NCBI GenBank assembly: GCA_029052265.1 | Contig: JAIDJJ010000217.1 | Location: forward strand, 1-32,050 | From: Muribaculaceae bacterium | Lineage (GTDB): Bacteria; Bacteroidota; Bacteroidia; Bacteroidales; Muribaculaceae | DNA: 32,050 nucleotides | Direction of reading: 5' to 3' | Shown here: positions 1 to 8,388 of the stretch, in pieces | How the letters are laid out: every line of letters starts with the position of its first letter | How positions within the stretch are numbered: the first letter of the stretch is position 1 | Program-made: the position numbers and the translations under genes | The notes under the pieces: model-generated | Told to the model about the DNA's origin: nothing | Seen by the model: only the letters and a program-made list of their open reading frames with translations | Database searches by the model: none

Positions 1-1
1 G

Positions 2-1306
2 AATTATGATTTTGATTCTCGGTATTTTGCATCTGCATCATTCCGTCGCGACGCATCCAGCCGTTTTTATAAAAAATCCCGTTGGGGCAGCTTCTGGAGC
101 GTTGGTGCCGGATGGAGAATTGATCACGAAAAATTCATGTCGGATATCGAATGGATCAACATGCTTAAACTCCGCACTGCATATGGCGAAGTCGGGAATG
201 ATGATGTCGGAGGATATTATCCCTGGCGTGCCACCTATGAAAACGCCCAGAATGCAGGTGAGGCAGGTTTCATACAGAGTTCGCTTGGCAACCGTGATCT
301 CAAATGGGAGGTTTCACGCAGTTTCGATGTCGCTGTCGAGTTTGCATTATTCAACCGGTTGCGCGGAAGCATAGAGTTTTTCAACAGATATTCAGACAAT
401 CTGTTGTTTTCCGTTCCTTTGTCGTATTCCACCGGACATACAAACCAGGATATGAACACAGGCACAATGTACAACCGTGGTGTAGAGATAGAGCTTTCCG
501 GGGATATTCTCACAACTCCTGATTTCACATGGGACGCTACCGTCAATGCCACCCACTATAAGAATAAAGTGACCAAACTTCCAGTCGACCCATACACGTC
601 AGGTGTTCATAAGATAGAAGAGGGCCATTCCCGCTATGATTTCTATTTGCGTCAATGGCGAGGTGTGGATCCTGCCACGGGTAGTAGCCTGTATGTGGTC
701 GATCCTCAATATCTTGAATCGTCAGAATCGCTTGTGGAGGTAGGCGGAGTCACCTACACAACCGATCATCAGGAGGCTTTATATGATTATTGCGGCAACT
801 CGATCCCCAAGCTGAGCGGCGGTTTTACCACAAACCTCAAATACCGTGATTTCAGCCTGACCATGTCGTTCTATTTCCAGGTCGGAGGGAAAATGTATGA
901 TTCCGGTTATGCCGGTCTGATGTCTCCCGGGACAAGCTCTCTTTCTTATTCGACAGTGCACAAGGATATAATGAACCGCTGGCAAAAACCGGGAGATATC
1001 ACGGATGTCCCCAGAATTTCAAATGGCAGCGACGCCAGTTCCCTGTATGCTTCAAGCGACCGTTTCCTTATTTCTTCAGATATGCTTGAACTGTCGAATA
1101 TCAACTTCGGATATTCCATTCCGAAACATATAAACAAGGTATTGGGCATATCTTCACTGCGCTTCTATGTCTCAGCTGAAAATGTATTTCAGATCACCAG
1201 ACGTAAAGGTATTTATCCGCGAAAGACTGTGGGTGGATATTCAAGCAACATGGATGTGTATCTTCCCGCGCGTGTGTTTACAGTCGGTATGAATCTTAAC
1301 TTCTAA
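2..1306 (+). CDS. SusC/RagA-family TonB-linked outer membrane transporter, C-terminal part
   Basis: This is the 3' end of a SusC-type TonB-dependent transporter, which carries large nutrients (glycans, peptides) across the outer membrane together with its SusD partner. The reading frame is open from base 2, so the true start lies upstream. A later ATG at 137 is internal, because the codons before it (FDSRYFASASFRRD, then WGSFWSVGAGWRI) are typical SusC barrel sequence. About 434 residues are visible against roughly 1000 for the family, so the signal peptide, carboxypeptidase-like domain, TonB box and plug are missing. Visible barrel features include LKLRTAYGEVGN and an end in VGMNLNF with a C-terminal aromatic residue, as expected for the insertion signal. 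The susD gene follows after 12 bp. The substrate cannot be read from this part. Confidence 0.95.
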   Translation, partial: NYDFDSRYFASASFRRDASSRFYKKSRWGSFWSVGAGWRIDHEKFMSDIEWINMLKLRTAYGEVGNDDVGGYYPWRATYENAQNAGEAGFIQSSLGNRDLKWEVSRSFDVAVEFALFNRLRGSIEFFNRYSDNLLFSVPLSYSTGHTNQDMNTGTMYNRGVEIELSGDILTTPDFTWDATVNATHYKNKVTKLPVDPYTSGVHKIEEGHSRYDFYLRQWRGVDPATGSSLYVVDPQYLESSESLVEVGGVTYTTDHQEALYDYCGNSIPKLSGGFTTNLKYRDFSLTMSFYFQVGGKMYDSGYAGLMSPGTSSLSYSTVHKDIMNRWQKPGDITDVPRISNGSDASSLYASSDRFLISSDMLELSNINFGYSIPKHINKVLGISSLRFYVSAENVFQITRRKGIYPRKTVGGYSSNMDVYLPARVFTVGMNLNF

Positions 1307-1318
1307 ACGCTTTTCAAA

Positions 1319-2926
1319 ATGAGAACCAGTATAATCAAGATATTTTCAGCGGCGGCTGTTTCACTTATGTCGCTGTCACTTTGTGGATGTAATGATGATT
1401 TCCTTGAGACCAAATCCACTCAGAACGTTGATCAGGAGCAAATGTTCGAGACTACTGCGGGAGGAATGATGGCGGTGAACGGGCTTCACAAGCTCATGTA
1501 TACCCCTTCATTGTCGTCGACTTACGCCCAAGGAGGCTATCAGACATGGATGATATGGATGGAGATGATGGGTGAGGATCTTGTGTATACCAGATCGAAT
1601 GCGCAATTCCAATCGCATGCAAAATGGACATTGCACAGAAACACCACCTCAAGCCATCTGTCGTATCATTACCAACTGTTTTACCGGTTTGTCTCTAACG
1701 CCAACATGATATTGGAAAATATTGACAAGGCTCAGGGATTGCCTGAAGAAAAAGAGAATATCAAGGGGCAGGCGCTCGCTTACAGGGCATTTGCATATTT
1801 CAATCTGGTACAGGCGTGGGGACAACGTTACGTGCCGGGGCAAAATAATGACCAGCCCGGGGTAATCCTCAGGCTTGAAAGCACCACCGATAATATGCCC
1901 CGTGCAAGTGTGGAGGATGTGTATGACCGAATTAACCGGGATCTTGATGACGCCATAGAACATCTGGGCAATGTCGTCACCATAAAAAAAGCCAACAAAT
2001 CACATATTGACATCCATGTGGCTCGCGGATTGAAAGCCAGAGTGCTGCTCGCACAGGGGAAATGGATGGAAGCTGCCCTCATGGCGCAGAAAGTGATTGA
2101 CGAATCCGGTGCGCGCCTGCAGGACGACACCTACGTCACGACAGTCAACCGCATGAGCGACCAAAGCAATACCGAGTGGATATGGGGTAAGTTCGGACAG
2201 GAAGACCAGGCGGGGACATTAAAGGATTTCCACAGTTTCATGTCGAATAAAAATGCCAGCTATAACAAGAACACACCACGTGCGATATACAACCTTCTTT
2301 ATAACCGCATTTCAGATACGGATATAAGGAAAACACTCTGGTTCCCGGAAGCGCAGGATCCGAAAAGTCTGCCACGTCCAATCATCCCTACCGGAGGTCA
2401 GATACGCAACTATATGGCGAATAAATTTTTGCTTGCAGATGAAAACATGAAGTGTGGCGATGTGCCATGGATGCGTCTCCCGGAGATGATGCTCACTGTG
2501 GCAGAGGGGTATGCGCGTGCCGGCAACTATCCGGAAGCGGCGCGTGCTTTGTATCCGCTTGCCCATCACCGTGATCCGGAATACACCCTCTCGACAAATA
2601 CAGGAGATGCTCTGATAGATGAAATAATGTTTCAGCGACGTATAGAGCTTTGGGGTGAAGGATTCAGGTTTACAGACCTCAAGCGTCTCGGTCTTCCTCT
2701 GGACCGTGGTCCGAAGCCATTTGCAGAGGCATACGACTGTACATGGAACAGCAGTACAAAGATGCCGGCGATCATTGATCCGGAGGGTTCAAATTTCAAT
2801 ATGTATGATGCCCATACTATGGGTGAGGAATGCCGGTATCGAGAACCGGATCATAAAGAGTGGCAGTTTGTATTCCCGAAACGAGAAGTGGACGTAAACA
2901 CACTTTGCGAGCAAAACCCGCTTTAA
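1319..2926 (+). CDS. SusD/RagB-family nutrient-binding outer membrane lipoprotein
   Basis: SusD-type surface lipoprotein of 535 residues that forms the lid of the SusC transporter and captures substrate outside the cell. A hydrophobic signal ends in LCGC, with Cys24 as the likely lipidated residue, followed by NDDFLET, the usual mature start of this family. The middle carries the RagB helical-repeat pattern (AYRAFAYFNLVQAWG) and the end has the SusD hallmark RRIELWGEGFRFTDLKRLG. Length and both ends are normal. It lies 12 bp after the susC-like gene, and the carboxypeptidase gene starts 39 bp later, so co-transcription is likely. Divergence of the SusD family prevents substrate assignment; the downstream peptidase, symporter and amidase suggest peptides or amides, which is inference. 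Confidence 0.96.
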   Translation: MRTSIIKIFSAAAVSLMSLSLCGCNDDFLETKSTQNVDQEQMFETTAGGMMAVNGLHKLMYTPSLSSTYAQGGYQTWMIWMEMMGEDLVYTRSNAQFQSHAKWTLHRNTTSSHLSYHYQLFYRFVSNANMILENIDKAQGLPEEKENIKGQALAYRAFAYFNLVQAWGQRYVPGQNNDQPGVILRLESTTDNMPRASVEDVYDRINRDLDDAIEHLGNVVTIKKANKSHIDIHVARGLKARVLLAQGKWMEAALMAQKVIDESGARLQDDTYVTTVNRMSDQSNTEWIWGKFGQEDQAGTLKDFHSFMSNKNASYNKNTPRAIYNLLYNRISDTDIRKTLWFPEAQDPKSLPRPIIPTGGQIRNYMANKFLLADENMKCGDVPWMRLPEMMLTVAEGYARAGNYPEAARALYPLAHHRDPEYTLSTNTGDALIDEIMFQRRIELWGEGFRFTDLKRLGLPLDRGPKPFAEAYDCTWNSSTKMPAIIDPEGSNFNMYDAHTMGEECRYREPDHKEWQFVFPKREVDVNTLCEQNPL

Positions 2927-2965
2927 TGTTTGATGCTAACAAAACCCATTATAATTATCGAAGTA

Positions 2966-5530
2966 ATGAAAAAGTTGATACTGACTTTATTGATTACAGT
3001 CTTTATTATTCCGTTTACATTGGCGCAGCCACGCAATGCAAAGTATGGTTTCGGTCTTGACTATTTCCTGCCATCCGGGGATTATACCCTGTCCCCGACT
3101 ATTCCCACCCCGGAAAGTGTCTTGGGATTCCAGGTCGGCAGACAGCATGTGGACTGGGCGCAGGTAGTCAACTATATGGAGACACTGGCGCGGGTCAGCG
3201 ACCGGGTGGCTGTAAAAGAGATGGGCCGCACTTATCAGCACCGTCCTTTCCTTGAGGTGATTTTTTCATCGGCGGCAAACATGAAGAATATTGATAATAT
3301 AAAAGAGCGGCATCTGGCGGTGAGCGATGACGGAGAAGTGGATATGGAAAACGATCCTGTTGTAGTGAACCTGATATACAGCATTCACGGAAATGAGCCG
3401 TCAGGGGTCAACGCCTCTCTTCCTCTTGCCTATTTTCTTGCTGCCGCAGAGGGTCCGGAAATTGATAAAATGCTCGACAAACTGGTGGTCGTCATGACTC
3501 CCGGCGCGAATCCGGATGGTATCAACCGGTTTGCCTCATGGGTCAACACATCCCGAAGCCTTACAGACGTAAGCGATCTTAATTCCAGGGAATTTACCGA
3601 GCCGTGGCCATCAAGCCGGACAAATCATTATTGGGCAGACTGCAACCGTGACTGGCTGATGATGCAGCATCCGGAAGGCATAAACGGGGTCGAGGTGTTT
3701 TTTGACTGGATGCCGAATGTGGTGGTGGATCTTCATGAACAAGGTTCGGCGCGCCCTTATTATTTCAGTCCCGGCCATCCGAAACGAACTAACAAGCTGA
3801 CATCGCAACTGAATCAGGATCTGACTTCCGACATATCTTCGGTGGTGGCAAAAGAGCTTGACAAGATCGGCACTGTATATTATTCTAAAGAAGGTTATGA
3901 CGACTATTATTATGGAAAAGGGGCTGCTTACGGGGATATACATGGAGCTGTATGTCTTCTGTATGAGCAAGGCACGAGCCGCGGGCATCTGCGGCAGACA
4001 GTCAACGGTCCGCGTTCGTTTGCCTGGACAGTAAGGAATCAGGCTCTCGCTTCGTATGCGACTCTTGTCGCGGCAGTGGACATGCGAAGCAGGCTGATAG
4101 AATACCAGAGAGATTTTTATAAGGAATCGCGTCGTAATGCAGCCCGGGAGGGAGTGAAAGGGTATGTGTTCGATTCAAGGGGATCCAGGTCGGTGGAATT
4201 TCATTTTCTGGAAAATATGAAACGGCACCGAATTGACATTTACCACCTTTCACACGATATATCAGCCGGGGGAGAATCATTTGAAAAAGAAGCCTCTTAT
4301 GTGATTCCGGTAGAGCAGAAAAATTCTGTGATGGTAAAGGCGGTGATGGAAGAGTTCACCGAATTTACAGACAGCACTTTCTATGATATCTCTGCGTGGA
4401 CATTCCCTCATGCCTTTAATCTCCGCTATGCTCCCCTTAAGTCTGTGGCAGGGCTTATGGGCGAAAAAGTCACTGATGTCTCATTCATGCCGGGGAAGGT
4501 GATAGGAGGTAAGAGTGATGTCGGATATGTTTTTGAAAGCAAAGAGTTTTATGCTCCTAAAATAATCAACGAACTGCAAAAGAAAGGACTGTACCTTCAG
4601 GCAATGTCACGTCCGTTTACATTCCATTCGGGTGATGTTGAAAAGACCATGGGATACGGCACTATTCTTGTGACATCCAGCAACCAGCCTTTGGATTCAG
4701 ATGAGATATTTCGGCTTGTGAGCGGATTGGCTGAAGAATGCGGTACTGACATCTATTCGGTAACCACGTCCCTTATGAGTGATCTGGATCTGGGTAGCCC
4801 CTCGTTCCGTCCGATCACCAAGCCGGAAGTGGCGATTCTTGTGGGTCGCACCCAGGGAGTCCCTGATTCCGGAGAGGCGTGGTTCCTGCTTGATTACCGG
4901 TTTCAGATGTGTCCTGTGCTGATAGAAAGCAACGTGCTTACGCCAAAGAAGCTTGCGCCTTATAATGTGATAATCGTGGCGAACGGGATGCCATCGCTCA
5001 CAGCCGACAGCCGGGATGCCCTGAAAAACTGGGTTGCCGACGGCGGCACTCTTATAGCAACGGGGAAAGCACATGAATTGCTGTCGTCTGCCGGAGTAAT
5101 GAACATTAAACCACGCAGCACAGCCATAAAAAATGATTCTACCCTTTATGGTACATTTGCCAATAAAACGGAAGATAGGGCAGGGCGTACCATAAAAGGG
5201 GCTATATTGCGATGTGGTCTCGACAAGACCCATCCTCTCGGATGGGGACTCGATCAGGATGAGATAATGGTAATCAAAAATAATAATCTGGTGTTTAAAA
5301 AAGATGACGATCCCTATGTCTCCCCGTTGCATTATATGTCAGATCCGTTGGTGTCGGGATATATGTCGCGACATAACCGGAAATTGGTAAAGGATGCTCC
5401 GGCAGTTTTTGCAAAACTGTATAAAAATGGAAATGTGATTTATTTTGTGGATGACATGAACTTCAGGTCATATTGGTTCGGCACAAGCAAAGTGTTTATG
5501 AACGCGATTTTATTCAGGGATTGTCTGTGA
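2966..5530 (+). CDS. Secreted M14-family zinc carboxypeptidase with C-terminal GATase-like domain
   Basis: Predicted exported zinc carboxypeptidase of 854 residues. I prefer the ATG at 2966 over one at 2930 because it places a clean signal peptide (MKKLILTLLITVF, cleaved near TLAQ) at the N-terminus. The M14 zinc site is visible: His141 and Glu144 in HGNEPSG, and His257 in VDLHEQGS. Glu334 in LLYEQGTSRG is the likely catalytic glutamate. Residues 1-400 or so form the peptidase. The remainder looks like linker plus a glutamine-amidotransferase-like fold (VIIVANGMPSLTADSRDALK, then GGTLIATGKAHELL). Enzymes of this family remove C-terminal residues or cleave gamma-D-Glu bonds. Location between susD and a glutamate symporter gene suggests that it trims imported peptides in the periplasm. 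Specificity is unknown. Confidence 0.88.
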   Translation: MKKLILTLLITVFIIPFTLAQPRNAKYGFGLDYFLPSGDYTLSPTIPTPESVLGFQVGRQHVDWAQVVNYMETLARVSDRVAVKEMGRTYQHRPFLEVIFSSAANMKNIDNIKERHLAVSDDGEVDMENDPVVVNLIYSIHGNEPSGVNASLPLAYFLAAAEGPEIDKMLDKLVVVMTPGANPDGINRFASWVNTSRSLTDVSDLNSREFTEPWPSSRTNHYWADCNRDWLMMQHPEGINGVEVFFDWMPNVVVDLHEQGSARPYYFSPGHPKRTNKLTSQLNQDLTSDISSVVAKELDKIGTVYYSKEGYDDYYYGKGAAYGDIHGAVCLLYEQGTSRGHLRQTVNGPRSFAWTVRNQALASYATLVAAVDMRSRLIEYQRDFYKESRRNAAREGVKGYVFDSRGSRSVEFHFLENMKRHRIDIYHLSHDISAGGESFEKEASYVIPVEQKNSVMVKAVMEEFTEFTDSTFYDISAWTFPHAFNLRYAPLKSVAGLMGEKVTDVSFMPGKVIGGKSDVGYVFESKEFYAPKIINELQKKGLYLQAMSRPFTFHSGDVEKTMGYGTILVTSSNQPLDSDEIFRLVSGLAEECGTDIYSVTTSLMSDLDLGSPSFRPITKPEVAILVGRTQGVPDSGEAWFLLDYRFQMCPVLIESNVLTPKKLAPYNVIIVANGMPSLTADSRDALKNWVADGGTLIATGKAHELLSSAGVMNIKPRSTAIKNDSTLYGTFANKTEDRAGRTIKGAILRCGLDKTHPLGWGLDQDEIMVIKNNNLVFKKDDDPYVSPLHYMSDPLVSGYMSRHNRKLVKDAPAVFAKLYKNGNVIYFVDDMNFRSYWFGTSKVFMNAILFRDCL

Positions 5531-5555
5531 GCAAAATCCGTTTTTAATAAATAGT

Positions 5556-6899
5556 ATGGAAACAGCATTTACACCGTGGACCCTGTTTGTCGACATAGGC
5601 ATAATATCGATATTGTTTCTTGTCGGCAAGTTGATGCGGGTCAAGATTAAGATCATACAGAAGTTGTTTATCCCGCCAAGTCTCTTGGCGGGATTCATGG
5701 CGTTAGGTTTTGGACCCCAGGGTCTGGGCTGGCTGCCGTTGTCAGGATATACGGGCACATACGCCGGTATCCTTATCGCGTTTATATTCGGATGTCTTCC
5801 CCTCACTTCCCGAAAAAGCAAAGGAGACAATGCAAATATCGGTAGCATGTGGGCGTATTCACAATGCGGCATGCTTCTGCAATGGGGAGTAGGCGGACTG
5901 CTCGGATTGCTTATACTTGGAAATATATGGGATGTCAGTCCGGGATTCGGAATCACTATGCCCGCCGGTTATTGTGGAGGTCATGGCACCGCGGCTGCTA
6001 TAGGTCAGGCTTTCGGGCAGCTCGGGCATCCGGAAATTCTGACACTTGCAATGACGGCGGCAACGTTTGGAATAGTCGCATCAGTTATAATCGGACTGAT
6101 TATAGTGAAATGGGGCACCCGTAAAGGGCACACATCCTTTCTCAACAATTACGAGGATCTGCCGTCGGAGTTGCGTACCGGATTGCTTCCGCACGACAGG
6201 CGAGAAAGTATGGGAACATCTACATTCTCGTCAATATCAATCGATTCATTGACGTTTAATTTCGTTATTGTTGCGGTAATAGCTCTCGGGGGATATGGAG
6301 TGAGCCGTCTTGTGACTATATGGCTTCCCGGTCTTGAACTGCCGGTGTTCAGTTGTGCGTTTGTGGTGGGTATCCTGCTTAACAAAATATTCTCCCGTAC
6401 CGGTGTGCGTGATTACATATGCCCGCAGACAGTATCACATTTGAGCGGATCATTTACAGACTTCCTTGTGGCGTTCGGCATCGCGTCGATAAAACTTTCG
6501 GTTGTCGTGGAATATATTGTCCCGCTGCTTATATTGCTTGTGTCCGGACTTTTGGTGACATTTATTTATGTCATGGTTGTGGCAAGGCGTATAATGCGCA
6601 GTCATTGGTTTGAAAAGGCAATATTCACATGGGGCTGGTATACCGGCACTATGGCTATGGGCATAGCATTGCTGAGAGTGGTCGACCCGTCGATGAAAAG
6701 CAGGTGTCTTGACAATTATGCATTGGCATATCTCTTCATAGCCCCTGTGGAGATAGCTCTTGTGACTTTTGCCCCATCCCTGTTTTTAGACGGTTACGGA
6801 ATCATCTTTTCCGCAGTGTGTCTGTTTGCCGCTCTGGGGGTGATGCTTACCGCTTATATGAAAAAATGGCATCTTAACCAATCAGATATAATACCATGA
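5556..6899 (+). CDS. gltS: GltS-type sodium/glutamate symporter
   Basis: Inner-membrane protein of 447 residues with about ten or more hydrophobic segments, matching the sodium:glutamate symporter (ESS/GltS) family. The diagnostic pore-loop motif is present (GYCGGHGTAAAIGQAFG, near residue 135). A second repeat carries FLVAFGIASIKLSVVVEYIV, and a segment near the end reads YTGTMAMGIALLRVVDP. It would import glutamate, or a related acidic amino acid, with sodium. The gene begins 25 bp after the carboxypeptidase gene. Its TGA stop overlaps the ATG of the next gene in ATGA at 6896-6899, which indicates translational coupling. Substrate could differ from glutamate, since close paralogues are uncharacterised. 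Confidence 0.9.
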   Translation: METAFTPWTLFVDIGIISILFLVGKLMRVKIKIIQKLFIPPSLLAGFMALGFGPQGLGWLPLSGYTGTYAGILIAFIFGCLPLTSRKSKGDNANIGSMWAYSQCGMLLQWGVGGLLGLLILGNIWDVSPGFGITMPAGYCGGHGTAAAIGQAFGQLGHPEILTLAMTAATFGIVASVIIGLIIVKWGTRKGHTSFLNNYEDLPSELRTGLLPHDRRESMGTSTFSSISIDSLTFNFVIVAVIALGGYGVSRLVTIWLPGLELPVFSCAFVVGILLNKIFSRTGVRDYICPQTVSHLSGSFTDFLVAFGIASIKLSVVVEYIVPLLILLVSGLLVTFIYVMVVARRIMRSHWFEKAIFTWGWYTGTMAMGIALLRVVDPSMKSRCLDNYALAYLFIAPVEIALVTFAPSLFLDGYGIIFSAVCLFAALGVMLTAYMKKWHLNQSDIIP

Positions 6900-8152
6900 G
6901 AATAAGAAATGAGTTGAAAAGATTGGTGACAATCTTCATGATTATGTCATTTGCCGTGTCAATGGCTGATGCTTGTACTTCAGCTATCATCTCCGGAAAA
7001 TTGACAAAAGACGGCAGACCCTTGCTATGGAAGAACAGAGACACCGGAAATCTTAATAACTGTGTCCGTCATATGAAGGGGGAAAAGTATGATTTTGTCG
7101 CGATCACAGGGTATGGCGCCAATCCCAAGTCAGTATGGATGGGAACAAACTCTGCCGGGTTTTCAATACTCAATACGTTGTCCTACAATTTGAGCGATCC
7201 GGATAAAAATGAAAGAGTATCTACCCGCAACGGAGCATTGATGAGGCGTGCCCTCGAGATTTGCGGTTCTGTCGGAGATTTTAAAAATTATCTTGACACA
7301 CTTTCCCGCCCCATGAAGGTGGAGGCTAACTATGGAGTGATAGATGCATTGGGCAACGGGGCTTATTTCGAGGTTGACAATCAGCATTACATCATGTTTG
7401 ATGTTGATGATCCGGTTGTGGCTCCGCATGGCTACATGGTGCGCACTAATTTTTCATTCAGCGGACTGCATGACAAGGGTGGAGGTTATGTCCGTTATCA
7501 GGAAGCTAACCGGAAAATTTTCGAGGGATCCGCCTCTCACGACATTACTCCGGAATGGATAATAGACAATCTTTCCCGCAATTTCAGCAATCCTTTGATG
7601 GGAATAGATCTTCGCAGTGGCAATTTCAATAAGCCACATACAAACGGATGGTTCGTAGAGCAAGATTTTATAGCGAGGCGAAGCACTTCATGTGCGGCAG
7701 TGATTCAAGGGGTAAAGCCGGGCGAAGATCCGTCGTTCACAGTGATGTGGACAGTGATAGGGTATCCTCCTGTAGCTCCGGTCATACCGGTCTGGGTGAA
7801 AGGTGCGGAGTCCGGTCTTCCACGTCTTTTATGTTCGCCCGGTTCCGGGGGCATTTGCACAAGTCCTCTTTGCGATGGGGGATCAAGGCTCAGGAATGAT
7901 ATCTATGCCTACCATCGCGGATCTCTTACAGAGAATTACTTCAATTGGGAAAAACTCCACAACCGTCACGGCAACGGTTATATGCAGCTCAATGCAGATA
8001 TCGAGCGCGAATTGTATGATTCAGTCTATAAAGATATTGAAACGCTGCGTGGAGAGAAGGAGCTTCCGGAGGCGATGGTACATAAGATATACGATGAGGC
8101 GGACCGCATGGTTGCAGAATTGTATGACAGAAACTTTAAAATAATTCTTTGA
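6896..8152 (+). CDS. Exported Ntn-type linear-amide C-N hydrolase (choloylglycine hydrolase/C45-like)
   Basis: Predicted exported amidase or acyltransferase of 418 residues. The first 26 residues form a signal peptide ending in ADA, directly followed by Cys27 in CTSAIISGK. Ntn hydrolases of the choloylglycine hydrolase and C45 (acyl-CoA:6-aminopenicillanate acyltransferase) families need an N-terminal catalytic Cys, so signal-peptide cleavage would itself expose the nucleophile. The N47-R48-D49 motif in LLWKNRDTG resembles the Arg/Asp pair of these active sites. Also visible are NSAGFSILNTLSYN and RRSTSCAAVIQG. It overlaps the symporter gene by 4 bp and is the last gene before a strong terminator. 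The likely action is hydrolysis of a non-peptide amide or N-acyl amino acid; bile-salt hydrolase activity is possible but not supported by context. Confidence 0.8.
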   Translation: MRIRNELKRLVTIFMIMSFAVSMADACTSAIISGKLTKDGRPLLWKNRDTGNLNNCVRHMKGEKYDFVAITGYGANPKSVWMGTNSAGFSILNTLSYNLSDPDKNERVSTRNGALMRRALEICGSVGDFKNYLDTLSRPMKVEANYGVIDALGNGAYFEVDNQHYIMFDVDDPVVAPHGYMVRTNFSFSGLHDKGGGYVRYQEANRKIFEGSASHDITPEWIIDNLSRNFSNPLMGIDLRSGNFNKPHTNGWFVEQDFIARRSTSCAAVIQGVKPGEDPSFTVMWTVIGYPPVAPVIPVWVKGAESGLPRLLCSPGSGGICTSPLCDGGSRLRNDIYAYHRGSLTENYFNWEKLHNRHGNGYMQLNADIERELYDSVYKDIETLRGEKELPEAMVHKIYDEADRMVAELYDRNFKIIL

Positions 8153-8190
8153 AACAGGCGCGGGCAGAATATCCCGCGCCTGTTTCTTGT
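8151..8190 (+). terminator. Rho-independent terminator after the SusCD operon
   Basis: A perfect 14-bp stem (GAAACAGGCGCGGG at 8151-8164, complement at 8173-8186) with an 8-nt loop is followed by a short T-rich stretch. It begins inside the stop codon of the hydrolase gene and ends the operon. Confidence 0.85.
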
Positions 8191-8300
8191 ATGAAGGGAA
8201 AAGAAGTCGAAAGTGCGTTTTTCAGACGTTAAAAAGCACTAAAAAACACTTATTTGTTAAAATGGGGATGTTTTCTGCTTATTATTTCCCCAAGAAATAC

Positions 8301-8309
8301 TAATTTTGC
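8301..8309 (+). promoter_or_regulatory. Probable Bacteroidota promoter -7 box upstream of the DUF6242 gene
   Basis: TAATTTTGC matches the Bacteroidota -7 consensus TAnnTTTG. No good TTTG is seen about 20 nt upstream, so the -33 element is weak. The site lies between the preceding terminator and the GTG start at 8389, giving a leader of roughly 75 nt, and could drive the DUF6242, DUF6089, uppS, bamA operon. Confidence 0.5.
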
Positions 8310-8388
8310 AGATTGTAACAAGTGCATGAACGCATGCAGGCATGATGCTCCATGTCTGAAAGCGTGCACCTAATCAACTTCATAAATA

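Noticed and set aside
4697-5332. 211-codon open frame antisense to the M14 peptidase gene
   Set aside because: No domain, no promoter and full overlap with a well supported gene; treated as a shadow.
8151-8186. The 14-bp GC-rich hairpin as a REP element
   Set aside because: It is followed by T-rich sequence, sits directly at a gene end and shares no sequence with the REP copies; a terminator explains it.
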